Source: Acorus gramineus
Lineage: Eukaryota; Streptophyta; Magnoliopsida; Acorales; Acoraceae
Length of the DNA stretch: 64,000 nucleotides
Reading direction: 5' to 3'
NCBI GenBank assembly: GCA_030737835.1
Contig: CM060849.1
Span: 11,551,716 to 11,615,715, forward strand
In this document: positions 43,155 to 54,494 of the stretch, piece by piece
How the letters are laid out: every line of letters begins with the position of its first letter
Numbering within the stretch: the first letter of the stretch is position 1
Translations under genes and position numbers: made by a program
Notes under the pieces: model-generated
Told to the model about the DNA's origin: nothing
Database searches by the model: none
Seen by the model: only the letters and a program-made list of their open reading frames with translations

Positions 43155-43305
43155 GTGAGGCTGATTTGGGGAAAAAAAAAAGGCAGAGAGATTTGCTGGT
43201 TTGAGGGTTGCCCTTATCTCTCTGTCCTTTTATCCTTCTCCCTCAGCCAATGATCCTCACATCTGTTGATCTCCCCCCCCCCCCCCCCCCCCCCCAACAC
43301 AGCCC
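43155..43305 (+). ncRNA. A module 18 (unit 10)
   Basis: GTGAGGCTGATTTGGGG pairs with CAGCCAATGATCCTCAC as in A4; core GGTTTGAGGGTTGCCCTTA and ACACAGCCC. A C-run of more than 20 interrupts the 3' side. Confidence 0.45.
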
Positions 43306-43382
43306 TTCATAAAAAAAAAAAAAAACAAAGAAAAAAAAAATTGTCTCTCTCTCTGTCACACACACATACACATATACATACT

Positions 43383-43602
43383 GAGGCAGTGATGATTTTG
43401 TATGTTATGGTTGGTTTTTGCAACCGATCTAAAACAGATCATGTTCTTCTTCCCTCTGCGTCCATTAATGGTGGGGCAAAAAGCTTTGGATGGCTTGATG
43501 TTCTTTGATTCAGGCAACCAGTTCTTTTGCAGCCAATGATTTGGATGTGGTTTGGGCTATGATTCATATTGGAACATCTGATACGACAAGAATCTGAGCC
43601 TC
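43383..43602 (+). ncRNA. B module 10: C/D-box snoRNA-like RNA, 220 nt
   Basis: GAGGCAGTGATGAT to AATCTGAGCCTC. The inner helix GCTTGA/TCAGGC pairs with one G-U; outer TGGT/GCCA also by G-U; middle GCAAAA/TTTTGC intact. Last unit; no C tail follows. Confidence 0.55.
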
Positions 43603-44820
43603 TCTCTATCTTCTTCCCCCACTGAATATTTCTTCTTGGTTTTGCTTCTTCTTTTGTTTTTTTTCTTCTTGGCCGGGATTTATTTGTTTCCTTTTCTATT
43701 ATTATTATTTTATAAAAAATATTAGAGTCAATCCTTTTCCTATGATTAGGGCCAGTAAACGAGTTGAACAACTTACAAATTTATGCTTTTGCTTACAAAT
43801 TCATTGGAGAAAAATGTGTTGATGATGAACCTCAATGAGTTGGACACCCTTTGAATCTTTGTTCCATTTTTTTATCTGGTTCTTAGAGAGAGGAGAGGTT
43901 TTTTGGGGTGGGGTTTGTTTTATCAGATCTGGGGAGGAGAGACTGAAATGTTTTTCATATCTCGTAAGGAGTGAGAGAGAGAGGGAGGTCTTTTGGGTGG
44001 GGTTTGAAAAAAAAACAAATCTGCTGAAGAGGATTGAGAGAGTGAAAGGATTTGGTTTTGTTTGTGAACCGGTTTCAATGCTTTTTTTCTTTTTCTTTTT
44101 TGAGACGCACTAAGCACCGTCCGATCTAAGATTCATTGATTGAATGGCTATTAATGAATGCGGCCCATTCCCGCAGAGCCGCACGTAACTTTTTTACTTT
44201 CGAGTTAAATGAATTTAATTTTTTTATAAATGTAAATTTTTTTAACAAGATATATATCTCATTTAATGATAAATGTTTTATTAGATATTTATGTATATAT
44301 AAGATTGTATTTTGAACTGTAAAAAGAATGAAGTGTAATAATGCTTTTATTTTACGAAGTTATTGTGTCAAATTGATCTTGGTGATTATAGATGCTTTAG
44401 ACTACGGTGCAATTCAATCGGTTTAGTTTAATTTATTACATGCGGCATTCATTAATAGCTATATATATATAAACTTGTGTTAAAAAAAAAAAAAACTACT
44501 CCAAGGAATTGTATGAACTCATATATATAACATGTGAAAAAAATTTCTAACAACATATATATCTTATTATAGTGAGTATAAGTGTCTAATATGTGGGTGT
44601 AGATGTAGCTATAAAATGAGTTCAAATACATATCACATTTTTTGGAAAAATGTTATTATCAATCCATTTTAAAGTTCAAAACACAATCCGTGAATATTTC
44701 ATTTTTAAAATCATATTCATCGTCTAGTTAGATATGTATTTATATATATAAAAAAATGAAATATATATTATGATTATTGACTTATATCATTTATGGAAAG
44801 TGTAAATTTTTTTCAATGAG
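43603..44820. other. Sequence downstream of the array
   Basis: 43850-44060 is purine-rich on the plus strand (so CT-rich on the minus strand), like a plant 5' leader, but no coding exon was found on either strand. The rest is AT-rich. Frames at 43439-43771 and 43835-44113 have no domains. Confidence 0.4.
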
Positions 44821-44837
44821 ATATATATTTTTAACAG

Positions 44838-46184
44838 TTCTGCTACATAGGCCTCATTATATAAGCCTCACTCATATGCCCCATGAGGTGTCAAATTTTT
44901 ATTAGCTACCTAATTTTTCATTACAAAAAGGCAAAAAACCAAAGTACATAACTACCCTTATTTCCAACCGTTTTTTCTAATACATATCCACCACTTAAAA
45001 AAATCATTCCGGCCAGTGGTTTATCTCTTCAATCCTCCTCCGGATTCCACATTTTTCAACCTTCATATCTACTTTTTGATGAATGTAAATAATTTTTGAC
45101 GAAACACTAAGATCAGATAAAAAGTCAATTACATTTTATGCAATTTTATGCATATAACTTAGTTTTGAAATATATTGCACAAATAATTCAGTGAACTGAC
45201 TTTTATTATTTAAACATCTGTTATATTGCAAACATATAACTGGTTTACAAAATATAATGCATAAATGTTCATATTAGTTTGAAAAAGTAACACAACCACA
45301 TGCCAATATAACATCAAAACTCTATAAAATCCTTCAAAAAACATATTTAACATCAAACACCAGATTCAAAGAAAAAATTGTAACCAAAAGCCAGATCAAA
45401 GGCTGCCATATTTAATATTAAACACCAAATTCAATAAAAAAAATTGTAATAAATGCAAAAACAAACAATAAGAAAGGTCATATCTGAATCAACAGATATT
45501 GAAAACGATAGTTAAATCAATCAATTGCACAAAAAGGTTAGTTACATTTGTGAATGTAAATAACTTTTACAATATATTCATATAACAAATCAGTTACATT
45601 CATAAATGTAAATAACTTATAAAAAAATGTATAAATATATAAATTAGTTTGGAATGCAATTATCTTTTGAAAATTAATGCATATAAGTCCAATAAAATTA
45701 TGAATATGTAACTGACTTTAAATATTAAACAATAATATTTCAGATTCAAACTTCAACATCAAAACACCAGATCACACAAACATGTAAAAATATATCACAT
45801 AAATTAATGCAATTGGTTTGTTAGATACATTTGAAATGATTTTGAATTTTAAAAAACGGTGGAGATAGATAGAGGTTGGAGGAGGTGGAGGCTGGAGGAA
45901 GACTTGAAAAGTAGTCAAACCACCTCTCATATGATAGAGGACGACGAGAAGAATTCAGAGGTGGTAACGTTGGTCGTTAGAGATGAACATGCAGACCGGA
46001 ATGATTTTTTAAAGTGGTGGATGACTTAAAAGGGTATAAAAAGAATTCTACATTTGTTTAACTGTCTCATTAATAAGGTATAGGTTAACCAAATTAAAGT
46101 GAAGGGCATTATCGGTTATATCATTAATGCTACCTCATGGGGCTTATATGGAGCTTATGTAATGGGGCTTGTGAATCATTTTTC
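44838..46184. mobile_element. Mutator-like non-autonomous transposon, copy 2
   Basis: Same family as 2024-3431: left arm GCCTCATTATATAAGCCTCA and CCCCATGAGGTG; right arm reversed AATGATTCACAAGCCCCATT and CCCCATGAGGTAGC. Flanks TTTTAACAG (44829) and TTTTAACAA (46185) form a 9-bp target duplication with one mismatch. The interior repeats ATAAATGTAAATAACTT. Confidence 0.8.
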
Positions 46185-46190
46185 TTTTAA

Positions 46191-47700
46191 CAATAATGAT
46201 TTTTGAGCCCTAATTAATAGACCCCATGACCCCATTAGGTGGCACGGTAGAAATTCCTCTTTTACCCTTAAGTGTCCCATTTGCATTTAATTTTATAACT
46301 GAACCCTAAATTGTTGGAAGTTCTTTCTTAAAAAAAAAAAAAAACTAATTCAATCGATCTTCAATTCAATGCGAAATTGCATAACATAATATTTAGAACA
46401 AACAAAAATCTGATTCCACTTTGTGTGAAGAGTTTCATTTTTTTTTTTTTTGATCCAAGCGAGTTGTTTGTGATGGAATCAATGACGATTGTTTCAGGTT
46501 TAATCAATTTAATATTTTTGATTTTTTATTATACAAATATTAATTATGTGATGAATCTCATTATGCCGTATAAAAAAATCCGTTTTAAGCATTGAATTCG
46601 CCTAGCAGTATCGTTTCTGTTTTTTTCGATATATATAATCGTTTATGATGTTTTAGATGTGCATAATTTTGTATATTAAAACTATGAGTATGTTCAATAT
46701 TTTATAATTATTTTTAACTCATTTACATTCGGGGAAACATATTTTTTAAAATTTTGAATCTAGATACAAAATGTGCATAAATTTTTTTATGACAAATCCA
46801 GATACAGTAATGTGTATCTGAATAATATATGCATATTGTGTTTCGTATATTTTGTTTATTTTTTATGATTATTTGATTAATGTAAGTCATTGAATTTTTA
46901 ATTTGTTTTTGTCATGCATATATAATGATATTTATTAATCATCAAAGCAATGCATTATTAGCAAATGAACCAAAATTGTTTTATTTGAATTTCGACATTA
47001 TCCAATTGGATTCAGATACGTAGTAAACATGTTTTCAGACACATTGGATAATTTTCAGATTTACGACACTAATTTCAGATACATATAGATATTTGTTACA
47101 ATCTAACATATGCTAAATTATAAATTAAATAAAATGTAATAATACACCATTTACACTCCTATGGAATTTAAAACAATTATTGGCTATAATCAACTCTTAT
47201 TGAACATTGTTAGTTGGTGGCATATAGTATTTTAAATTTGATGTTCCATTTTGATATCATTTAATAGGATTCAGATACATGTGTAAAACATGTTTTTTAG
47301 ATTCAACGGATAATCATAAATGATTTTGATATATATTTATGAAAATCATTATCTCAAATTTTTTAGATACATATATATCTAAAAAAACTAATATAAAACT
47401 ATATCAAAGTATCTGAAAAAACTAATATATTCATCTGTATCTGAAATTCTAATATATTCATTTATATTTGTAGCTGTATCTCAAAAAAAGTAGAGGTAGA
47501 AATCGGAGGAGATGGAGGTCGAAGGAGGGCTCGAAAGGTAGCCGATCCACGTCTTATTTGATAGATGTCAATGAGAGAAATCAAAGGGTGGTGACATCGA
47601 TCGCTGGAGATGAGGAGGCCAGCCAGAATGGATTTTTGAAGTAGCGGTGACATAGGAGGATAAAAAAGAAATTCATTTAAAAAATAAAGTGTTGTATTGG
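46191..47700. mobile_element. Mutator-like transposon, copy 3, right end unclear
   Basis: Starts CAATAATGATTTTTGAGCCC, the family terminus, only 6 bp after copy 2, and continues GACCCCATGACCCCATTAGG. Near its right side, GGAGATGGAGGTCGAAGGAG to GGTGACATAGGAGGATAAAA parallels 45890-46035 of copy 2. No right inverted repeat or target duplication found. The interior is rich in GATACATAT motifs. Confidence 0.65.
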
Positions 47701-47994
47701 AAGGTAGTTATAGCAATGTATTTTTAATGAGATATTGCAGGTGAATAGAGGGAGCTAAAAATTTATATGAGACTGCACGAGATGTTGTTAAAAGAGAGCG
47801 AAAAGGATTGAGTTTGGGTGGCCGCAATGGCAGCCCATCTAACGACCATCTAACGATCCACGTTTTTGGCCCAAGTCACACACCACCAAATGAGTTCTTT
47901 TGTTTGCCAAGTTGACACTTGATCTTTAATAGAATTATATATATATTAAATAGCATATTGATTTTTTTATTAGCATATTGATTTTTTTGCTCCA

Positions 47995-48400
47995 GTTTGG
48001 ATGCAGAATATGATTTATTTTTGTGTATGCAATTATTTTGGTATAAATGAGTATAAATAAGGATAAAGTGATTTTATGTTTGGTTGTGTTTTGAATTATT
48101 CTCATTAGAAAACGTAATAATAAAATTTTTATTATTTGAATAAAATGTGGGATAATGATTTATAGAATGTGAAAAAATGATAATAGTTGATTTGACATGT
48201 GATTTATAAGAGGTGATGATAAATGATTTCACAGTGGATCCACATATTCTTTAAGTAGAATAACATTAAATAAACTTTAATTATATTTTGGGTTGGAATT
48301 TATATACCAGTTTATTCAGACATACATTATCCTAGGATAAACATCTAAACACTTTATTTAATATATTCCACCTTATTTTAAAATTTATTCGAGGTTGTAC
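47995..48400 (+). repeat. Dispersed repeat R4, copy 3
   Basis: GGTATAAATGAGTATAAATA, AAAACGTAATAATAAAATTT, ATTTGACATGTGATTTATAA, TCCACATATTCTTTAAG. Same orientation as 5850 and 58505. Confidence 0.65.
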
Positions 48401-49306
48401 TACATGAGGGCTTTGGGAACTTCAAATTGACTTGAATTTTCGTGGCTCATGAATTTGTCACTCATAGACGGACTGATGACTAGCATTATTTTTTTAAAAA
48501 TAAGTAAAACTAATTTTCCCAGACGACAGTATATGGCTTGGCCTTGGGTTACCCCATTGAGGGCAGTGGCTGAGGCAATTAGAGTTGCAGTTAAAGTGCG
48601 CCCGACAACTAGATTTAAGAAAGTTACGTATGTTCATATTCTGAACATTTAATTCGATTATTATCACAAAATATATTTTGTCATTTACAATTATAGGATT
48701 GTATAGAAGAGATTTGTCGTTATGATAATCAAGAGGATGTATAGCTCAATATGCTTGAAAGATTCAAGCGATATGATTCACGCAGTAGTTGTATAGATTA
48801 TGTGGAAGCAGTTACTTAATCAACCTACACAGGCTATTGTATAAAACATTTTGTAAGAAGAATAGATGCCCATTAGTGCTGGGCCTTGAAATCTAAAAAA
48901 TAATAATAATAAATAAATCCAATCAACAGAATCACTGGTTGTGGCAAAAAGTATTAAAAAATCTTCCAAAATATCATTCAAAACTAAATCAGCCTATTTT
49001 CGAAAAATTCCTTAGAAATTCTAGTTTCACCCCTATATAAAAAGTCTCCCCCACAATTCCAATCATGGATGACCATATCAAGCACTCACATTTTAATGTT
49101 GTGCCATTAACTAATGATAAAATGGCTCATTAGCGTGATCCATATTGGTAGTTGTGATGATTTCACACATGGCTATAGCTGGTAGAGAATAATGAAAATT
49201 GTCTAGGCCTAGTATTCAAATTGGTAACAATTTCTACTTCACACCGTGATCTTTTCATTTCTAGAATAATATGGTCGTGGAGTGTATTTAAATCCTTATC
49301 TTTTAG
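48401..49306. other. Intergenic sequence, unassigned
   Basis: 48530-48640 is a little GC-richer (GGGCAGTGGCTGAGGCAATT) but has no recognised protein. The rest is AT-rich. Confidence 0.4.
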
Positions 49307-49420
49307 ATAATTAAGCATAACACGCACTTTGTACACGGACATTCTGCGTCGGTGAACTTTTTCCATCACCACAATAGCGATGCGAATATGGTAGCTGATT
49401 TCGTGACCAAGGGGAATTAG
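49307..49420 (+). pseudogene. RNase H-like domain remnant of a LINE
   Basis: One frame ends HHHNSDANMVADFVTKGN before a stop. The motif H-x-x-N-x-x-A(N)-x-x-AD-x-x-(A/T)K-G is the C-terminal signature of the RNase H-like domain carried by plant L1-type elements and their derivatives. A stop lies just before residue 1, so no intact gene. Confidence 0.5.
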
Positions 49421-50380
49421 AACTCAAAACTTGTTGCATTGAAATTTGTGGAAGCCACACAATAAGCCACACAATGAGTGATCATGAACATCAAAATCAA
49501 ACTGCATTTTGAACATAAAAAGGCAACAAAAATTATTGATGAACATCTGTATTTTCTCTATAGATTCCTTAACCAAACTACTCTTCCATCTCCCAACACA
49601 CTAATAAAAGCTGAGGCATCTTTGAAACATCGAACAAACAATACAGCGCATGCGCGCTGAGACGTGCACACAAGAACAACACCCGACATACCGGCCGGCA
49701 AAGCCATCCATAAAGGCGGCTCCCTCACATTCTTTCAGACATTCTGAGGCCCCATCAGCAATTCTTGCCTCCCTTAGAGACCACCTTTAGTTTTTTTTTT
49801 TCCATTCCACAAGAAAGGTATGAAAAAAGGTGCAGTTTCTGGAAATGAAGTAACCATTAAGGACACTTGCGCATAATGCTGACCCACTAAGGATGTCCAG
49901 GTTCATGTTCGAGATGCATTTCCAAATCGATATATATACACACACATATTCATATACATATACATGCATGTGACTTATTTCAAAGGGGACATGTGGAAAC
50001 ATGGTTTGAATGATGAATATACTTTTGTAGGAAGTCAAAAACTATAAACATGTTTTTGAATGTCTAAATTTTTTTAATGATTAATTGAAAAGTGACACTC
50101 AAATTTTTAGTTATAAGTGTCACTTGAAATCAGTTTCTTTTTTTTTTCAAAAAAAAAATAAAAACAGGGGAAAAGAAAAAAAAAAGTATATTTTAAAAAA
50201 AAAACTATGGTTTTAGGAATCAAACGATGTTCTCAATTGTGAGATTAATACCACATGGGATGACATTTTAGCTAGGGCCATGAGTACTTCCCATAGAGTT
50301 AAATCTTTACAGACTTTAGCACATGCACAAAATTTGTGAGTGATTATGTGCATCTATGATTTTTTCAATATTAAGAGAAA
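49421..50380. other. Intergenic sequence, unassigned
   Basis: 49630-49790 is GC-richer (ACCGGCCGGCAAAGCCATC) without recognisable coding. The rest is AT-rich. Confidence 0.4.
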
Positions 50381-51340
50381 TAATTTTGGCATTCCTCTTC
50401 ATATAAAAAAAAAAAGTTTAAAAGATATTATTTTAAGTTGTCCTAAGAACAACATGATGTGAGTAGCTTTGGATGGCTTAGCACGATAAGATCCATAAAA
50501 AAAAAAAAACTAAAAGGACTCACGTAAAATATGCTGGCATTCTGTGCATCATGATTTTTTTTTAGAGTTAAAGACATCTAAGTCCCTACAAACATGAAAA
50601 AATCCATTTAAGTCCCTACTAAAATTGGGACAGACGTACGAGTCCCTGAAAACTAAAAAAAAAACCCAATTAGCATCCCTGAGTTAAATTTCTATCTAAA
50701 CTTAACGGAATATTCCTAGAATATTCCATCACATATAATTGTGTAAACATTAAAGTTCTTATAAACAGTTATAAAGACATTAAAGTTCTTATAAACAGTT
50801 ATAAAGACAAATTAGTACCTGCAAAAGATAAAATTACTTCTAAACGAATTTTACATTAAATTGTGTACACATTGCAGTCCCTATAAATAATCATAAAGAC
50901 AAATTAGTCCCCGCAAAAGATAAAATTACCCCTGAAAGACTTTTACATTTAATTGAATAGACATTACAGTCTTTATAAACAATCATAAAAGCAAATTGGT
51001 CCTTGTAAAAAATAAAAATACCCCTCAAGGATTTTTACATTTAATTATGTAGACATTGCAGTCTTTATAAACAATCATAAATACAAGTAATATAATTTAT
51101 TTATTTATTTCTTTATCTTCTATCCTATCGCTCACACTCCACCTGAAGATCTCAATTTGGATGTAAAAAAAAATATTTTAACTGATAGAATATATTCTTT
51201 TTACCTTTTTGTTTGTAGGGAATTAAAAGTGGCATGAGTATAATAAAATTGTCTCTGCCAGGAATGTAAATAAACAAATTTTGTGAAAAATCATGTATAG
51301 GTATTTCAAAGCAAGTAAACACGTTAAAGAAAAGAGCATT

Positions 51341-53687
51341 TATAACGTCTCTGTATTTTTAGCCTTATATATTTATTTTAAATATATAATATAATTTTTT
51401 TAATTGAAATTTAATTATTTCATTTTTAGATTTGACGGTGGGCCCAAATGGGCTCAATTTGATTTATAATTATAATAATTATAAATTGATGTTGAAGTAT
51501 TTATTTTATATTTTTATGGAGATCTTTATAGTCTCAAGATATTTTGGTTGAAATTTGTTGAGTTTCAGAGTTTGAAAAATTAGGTTTTTAGGATTTTGTG
51601 TCAAGTTGTTGGGCTGAGGGATCTGGTTGCGATTGCAGAATACATTTTTATAGCCTATAGGGAGTTGTCTGTAAATCGTACAGAGATCTTTTTGTAAATT
51701 GGAAAAGGACCTCGTTGTAAACCCGGAATACTTAGCGTTCGTTTTGTAATTTGGTAAAAATCTCTTTTATATAACACGTTTTGGGTTAGGGTTTGCATCA
51801 GATTTTTTATGAGACATGAAGGATGGTGATGACCTAACCCTACCCGTCGAGTACCACAAAGTAAGAAATATTTCTCTATTTATTTTTATTGTTTAGTGTT
51901 TCAATTTATTTTCGTTAGAAGATGATTGTGTCAATAGATTATTTGAGGAAGAAGGTTGATGGGTTAGGGTTAACGTTTGATTGATTTTAAATAGTGATGT
52001 TTTTATTAGATTTCAATGGATCTCGAAGGATTTCTTAAGATCAAACTAGATTTATTGGTTTTGGGTATTTAAGGGTTATTTTCGGGTTGATTATATACCT
52101 AGATGCTAAATCATGTTTTTGACCTTGAAGGGATTGTTTATGGGGAAAATGTATTTCACAAACAGAAATAGGTTTTGAAAAGATCTTTCTAACGAATCAT
52201 GAATCGTCCAATTTGGAATTACGGGTAGAAAGTTATGATTTTTCAAAGATTTCTGTGCAGTTTCTTAGAATTCAAATATTTAGCTTCATGACCAAGTTTG
52301 ATAAATTTTAGAGATTAAAGGGATCCCAAATGGATGTTTAATGAGTATAATTTAATTTGTGGGTTTTGATGATTTTGTTGATCTTGGTGACTCAAATTGG
52401 ATCTTAAATCGATAATTTGATTTAGTGGGATCAATGAATATTAATTGGATATTATTGTTATTTGGATGCAAATTGATTGGATTGAGTTATTTGGATTATT
52501 GGAGTTGTAGTGGAGCCTTAGTGGATCATTGGAGTTGTAGTGGATTATTTGTCTAAATATTTTATTTGAGGATTGATCGATTATGTGGACCTTATGAAAT
52601 AAATAGATATTGATTATCGGATCATTGTGAGATATGAACACTTTAATATTTATTTGGAGTTGGGATTTTTGTTAGGCTTTTAAGGTGAGTTGCGGATTTG
52701 TAGGTCTATTAGATACGGGCTCTTGGGATTATTGGGACAAGTGTTGTTGTAAGTTGTTAGTCAGTTGTTTGTTATGATTGAATGATTTTCTTATTTATTG
52801 ATTGCATAATTGTTATGCTAGGTTATCTACGTGCGAGTGTATAACGTTCATGCACGTGCATCGGTTTGTATTGCGTGGACTGGAGGTGAGTGGATGTCTC
52901 TATATTATTTGAAAATTATTTTATGATTATGAAATCTATCTTGTATGAAGCATATGAGCATGTTATCATCATATAGGTTGATATTTTGGATATATCGTAT
53001 GCATTGGAAATTATGGGATTTATGAAAATTGTTGCATGCTGTATACTTAAAAGAATAAGTAGTTTTGATTGTGCATGCATTAAATCATCTAGGTGGCTTA
53101 GGCTAGGTGGATGCGGTCTAAAATTTGACCCAAGTCTAGGTGGCTATGTCTATGTGGCTCGTTTTTCAAAGCGAAATCTCTGCAGCTAGGTGTTGTGAAA
53201 AGCGGGCATGCGTGTCCGTTGCATTCATACTCATCATATAGTTTTGAGAAGAGTGTTTTATAACATCATGTATTCCTTAAATGAGAAGTTTTACACTTGG
53301 CATGTTTTGAATAACATTTTTATCATAAGATTTATGTATCATATACTGTTTAGCGAGACACCTTTATAAAGTTATTATTTTTGAACAGTATATTATTGGG
53401 ACACTAGTGTCCATTCACTGAGCACGTGGTAGCTCATCCCTCTCTTTTCCCAACCTTTCAGATTTGCCGTTGGTGGTTGTCGATCTCGTTAAGACATTGG
53501 AGGTTGAAGCTTGTATTTTATTTCTGGAGCACTAGACTTGTGTAGAAGGTGTTGTTCATTTATTTGGCATGAGAGGACCCATATGTATGACAGTGTGGAT
53601 ATATATAAATTAAGTTGTTTTTGATGTATATTGAATTTGTGTTGGATTTTAGCCTTCACAATATATGTATAATTATGGTGATGTATT

Positions 53688-53758
<71 letters not shown>

Positions 53759-53831
53759 TTTGAGGAAGAATTAAGGTAATGCAATCGGATTTCACGCTTC
53801 AAAACGAAGTCGTGGATTCTGAGGCGTTACA
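51341..53831. mobile_element. Solo LTR, probably Ty3/gypsy type, 2.49 kb
   Basis: It lies exactly where 59967-61178 has uninterrupted sequence (GAGCATTATTCATTAC). The ends are short inverted repeats of the TGTAACG/CGTTACA class and 5-bp flanks GCATT/ACATT suggest a target duplication. The large size and typical motifs (GGGTTAGGGTTTGCATCAGA near 51785, GCACGTGGTAGCTCATCCC near 53423) fit a large gypsy LTR. No internal protein region or second LTR, so it is a recombination relic; it is younger than the host element. Confidence 0.7.
53690..53756. repeat. AT dinucleotide microsatellite
   Basis: About 32 AT repeats inside the solo LTR; likely polymorphic. Confidence 0.9.
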
Positions 53832-54494
53832 ACATTATTCATTACTTGCTCAGGTGGAGTGTGAGCAATAGGATAAAAGATAAAAGAATAAATAAAAAAA
53901 ATTATATTATTTGTCTTTATGATTGTTTATAAGTAAATAAGGACTGCAATGTCTACACAATTAAATGTAAAAATTCTTCATGGGCATTTTTGTCTTTTAC
54001 AGGACCAATTTGTCTTTACAATTATTTATAAGGACTATAATATATATCCAATTAAACGTAAAAATCTTTCAGGGCAATTTTATCTTTTGCAAGGGCTAGT
54101 TTGTCTTTATAATTGTTTATAGGGACTGCAATGTGTACACAATTTAATGTAAAAGTCTTTCAGGGGCAATTTTATCTTTTACAATGATTAATTTGTCTTT
54201 ATAACTGTTTGTAAGGACTTCAGTGTCTACACAATTATATGTGATGAAATATTGTAGGAATATTCCGTTAAGTTTAATTTGAGTGAAAATTTAATTCAGA
54301 GATAATAATTGAGTTTTTCTGAGTTTTCAAGAACTTGTACGTTTGTCCCAATTTTAATAGGGACTTATATGGATTTTCTCATGTTTGTAGGGATTTAGAT
54401 GTTTTAACCTTTTTTTTTAACATTATAAGAGAAAATTAAAGTAGGCATTCCTCATATAAAAAAAAAAAGGATATCATTTTAAGTTGTCCAAAGA

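Larger units (their letters stand above)
25206..43602 (+). repeat. Array of about ten units of a repeated structured-RNA locus
   Basis: All modules point in the plus direction. A full unit has a leader (TTTATCTAAT.TTG, GAGGCTG(T/A)TTTGGG.GAA, purine run), an A module (GGTTATGAGGGTTGCCCTTCTC ... CAGCCC), often a truncated B and a second A, a CT microsatellite, TATTGAGGCAGTGATGAT starting a full B, and a C tail (CTTTAAGGTGTTTG.TTTATTGCGTCT). The longest near-intact duplicate pair is 25370-26330 against 27870-28945. Two subfamilies exist: TTG-type (units 1-5, 7, 10) and CTG-type (units 6, 8, 9). Frames are not preserved between units whereas paired bases are, so the product is judged to be RNA. 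TEs have been inserted between and inside units. Confidence 0.75.
50565..54409. mobile_element. Foldback Mutator-like element split by a solo LTR
   Basis: The arms, 50565-51100 and 53860-54409, are inverted copies: left GAGTTAAAGACATCTAAGTC, reversed right GGTTAAAACATCTAAATCCC. Each arm is itself a tandem series of about 100-bp units (ACTTTTACATTAAATTGTGT, GTCCCTATAAA, AAAATTACCCCT). TTTTTTTTTA flanks both sides (50555, 54410), a possible 9-10-bp target duplication but low in complexity. The unsplit relative at 59967 reads straight through the insertion point. Confidence 0.8.

Noticed and set aside
25515-43253. Family of small proteins beginning MRVALL encoded by the A modules
   Set aside because: Several units open with ATGAGGGTTGCCC, but others have TTTGAG, TTCGAG, GTGTGAG or TTTGTG at that place, and reading frames diverge after a few codons through indels. 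RNA pairing, not the frame, is conserved.
25206-43602. Array as a known microRNA cluster (miR399, miR169, miR408 or miR482 were considered)
   Set aside because: No 20-22-nt stretch matches the mature sequences I know; resemblances such as GAGGCAGTG or CAGCCAATGAT are too short.
25955-43602. B modules as U3 snoRNA, telomerase RNA or RNase P/MRP
   Set aside because: The U3 5' domain is absent, there is no telomere-repeat template, and no P/MRP core motifs were seen.
51341-53831. Internal part of the foldback Mutator-like element
   Set aside because: The sister copy at 59967-61178 lacks it and is continuous across the junction.
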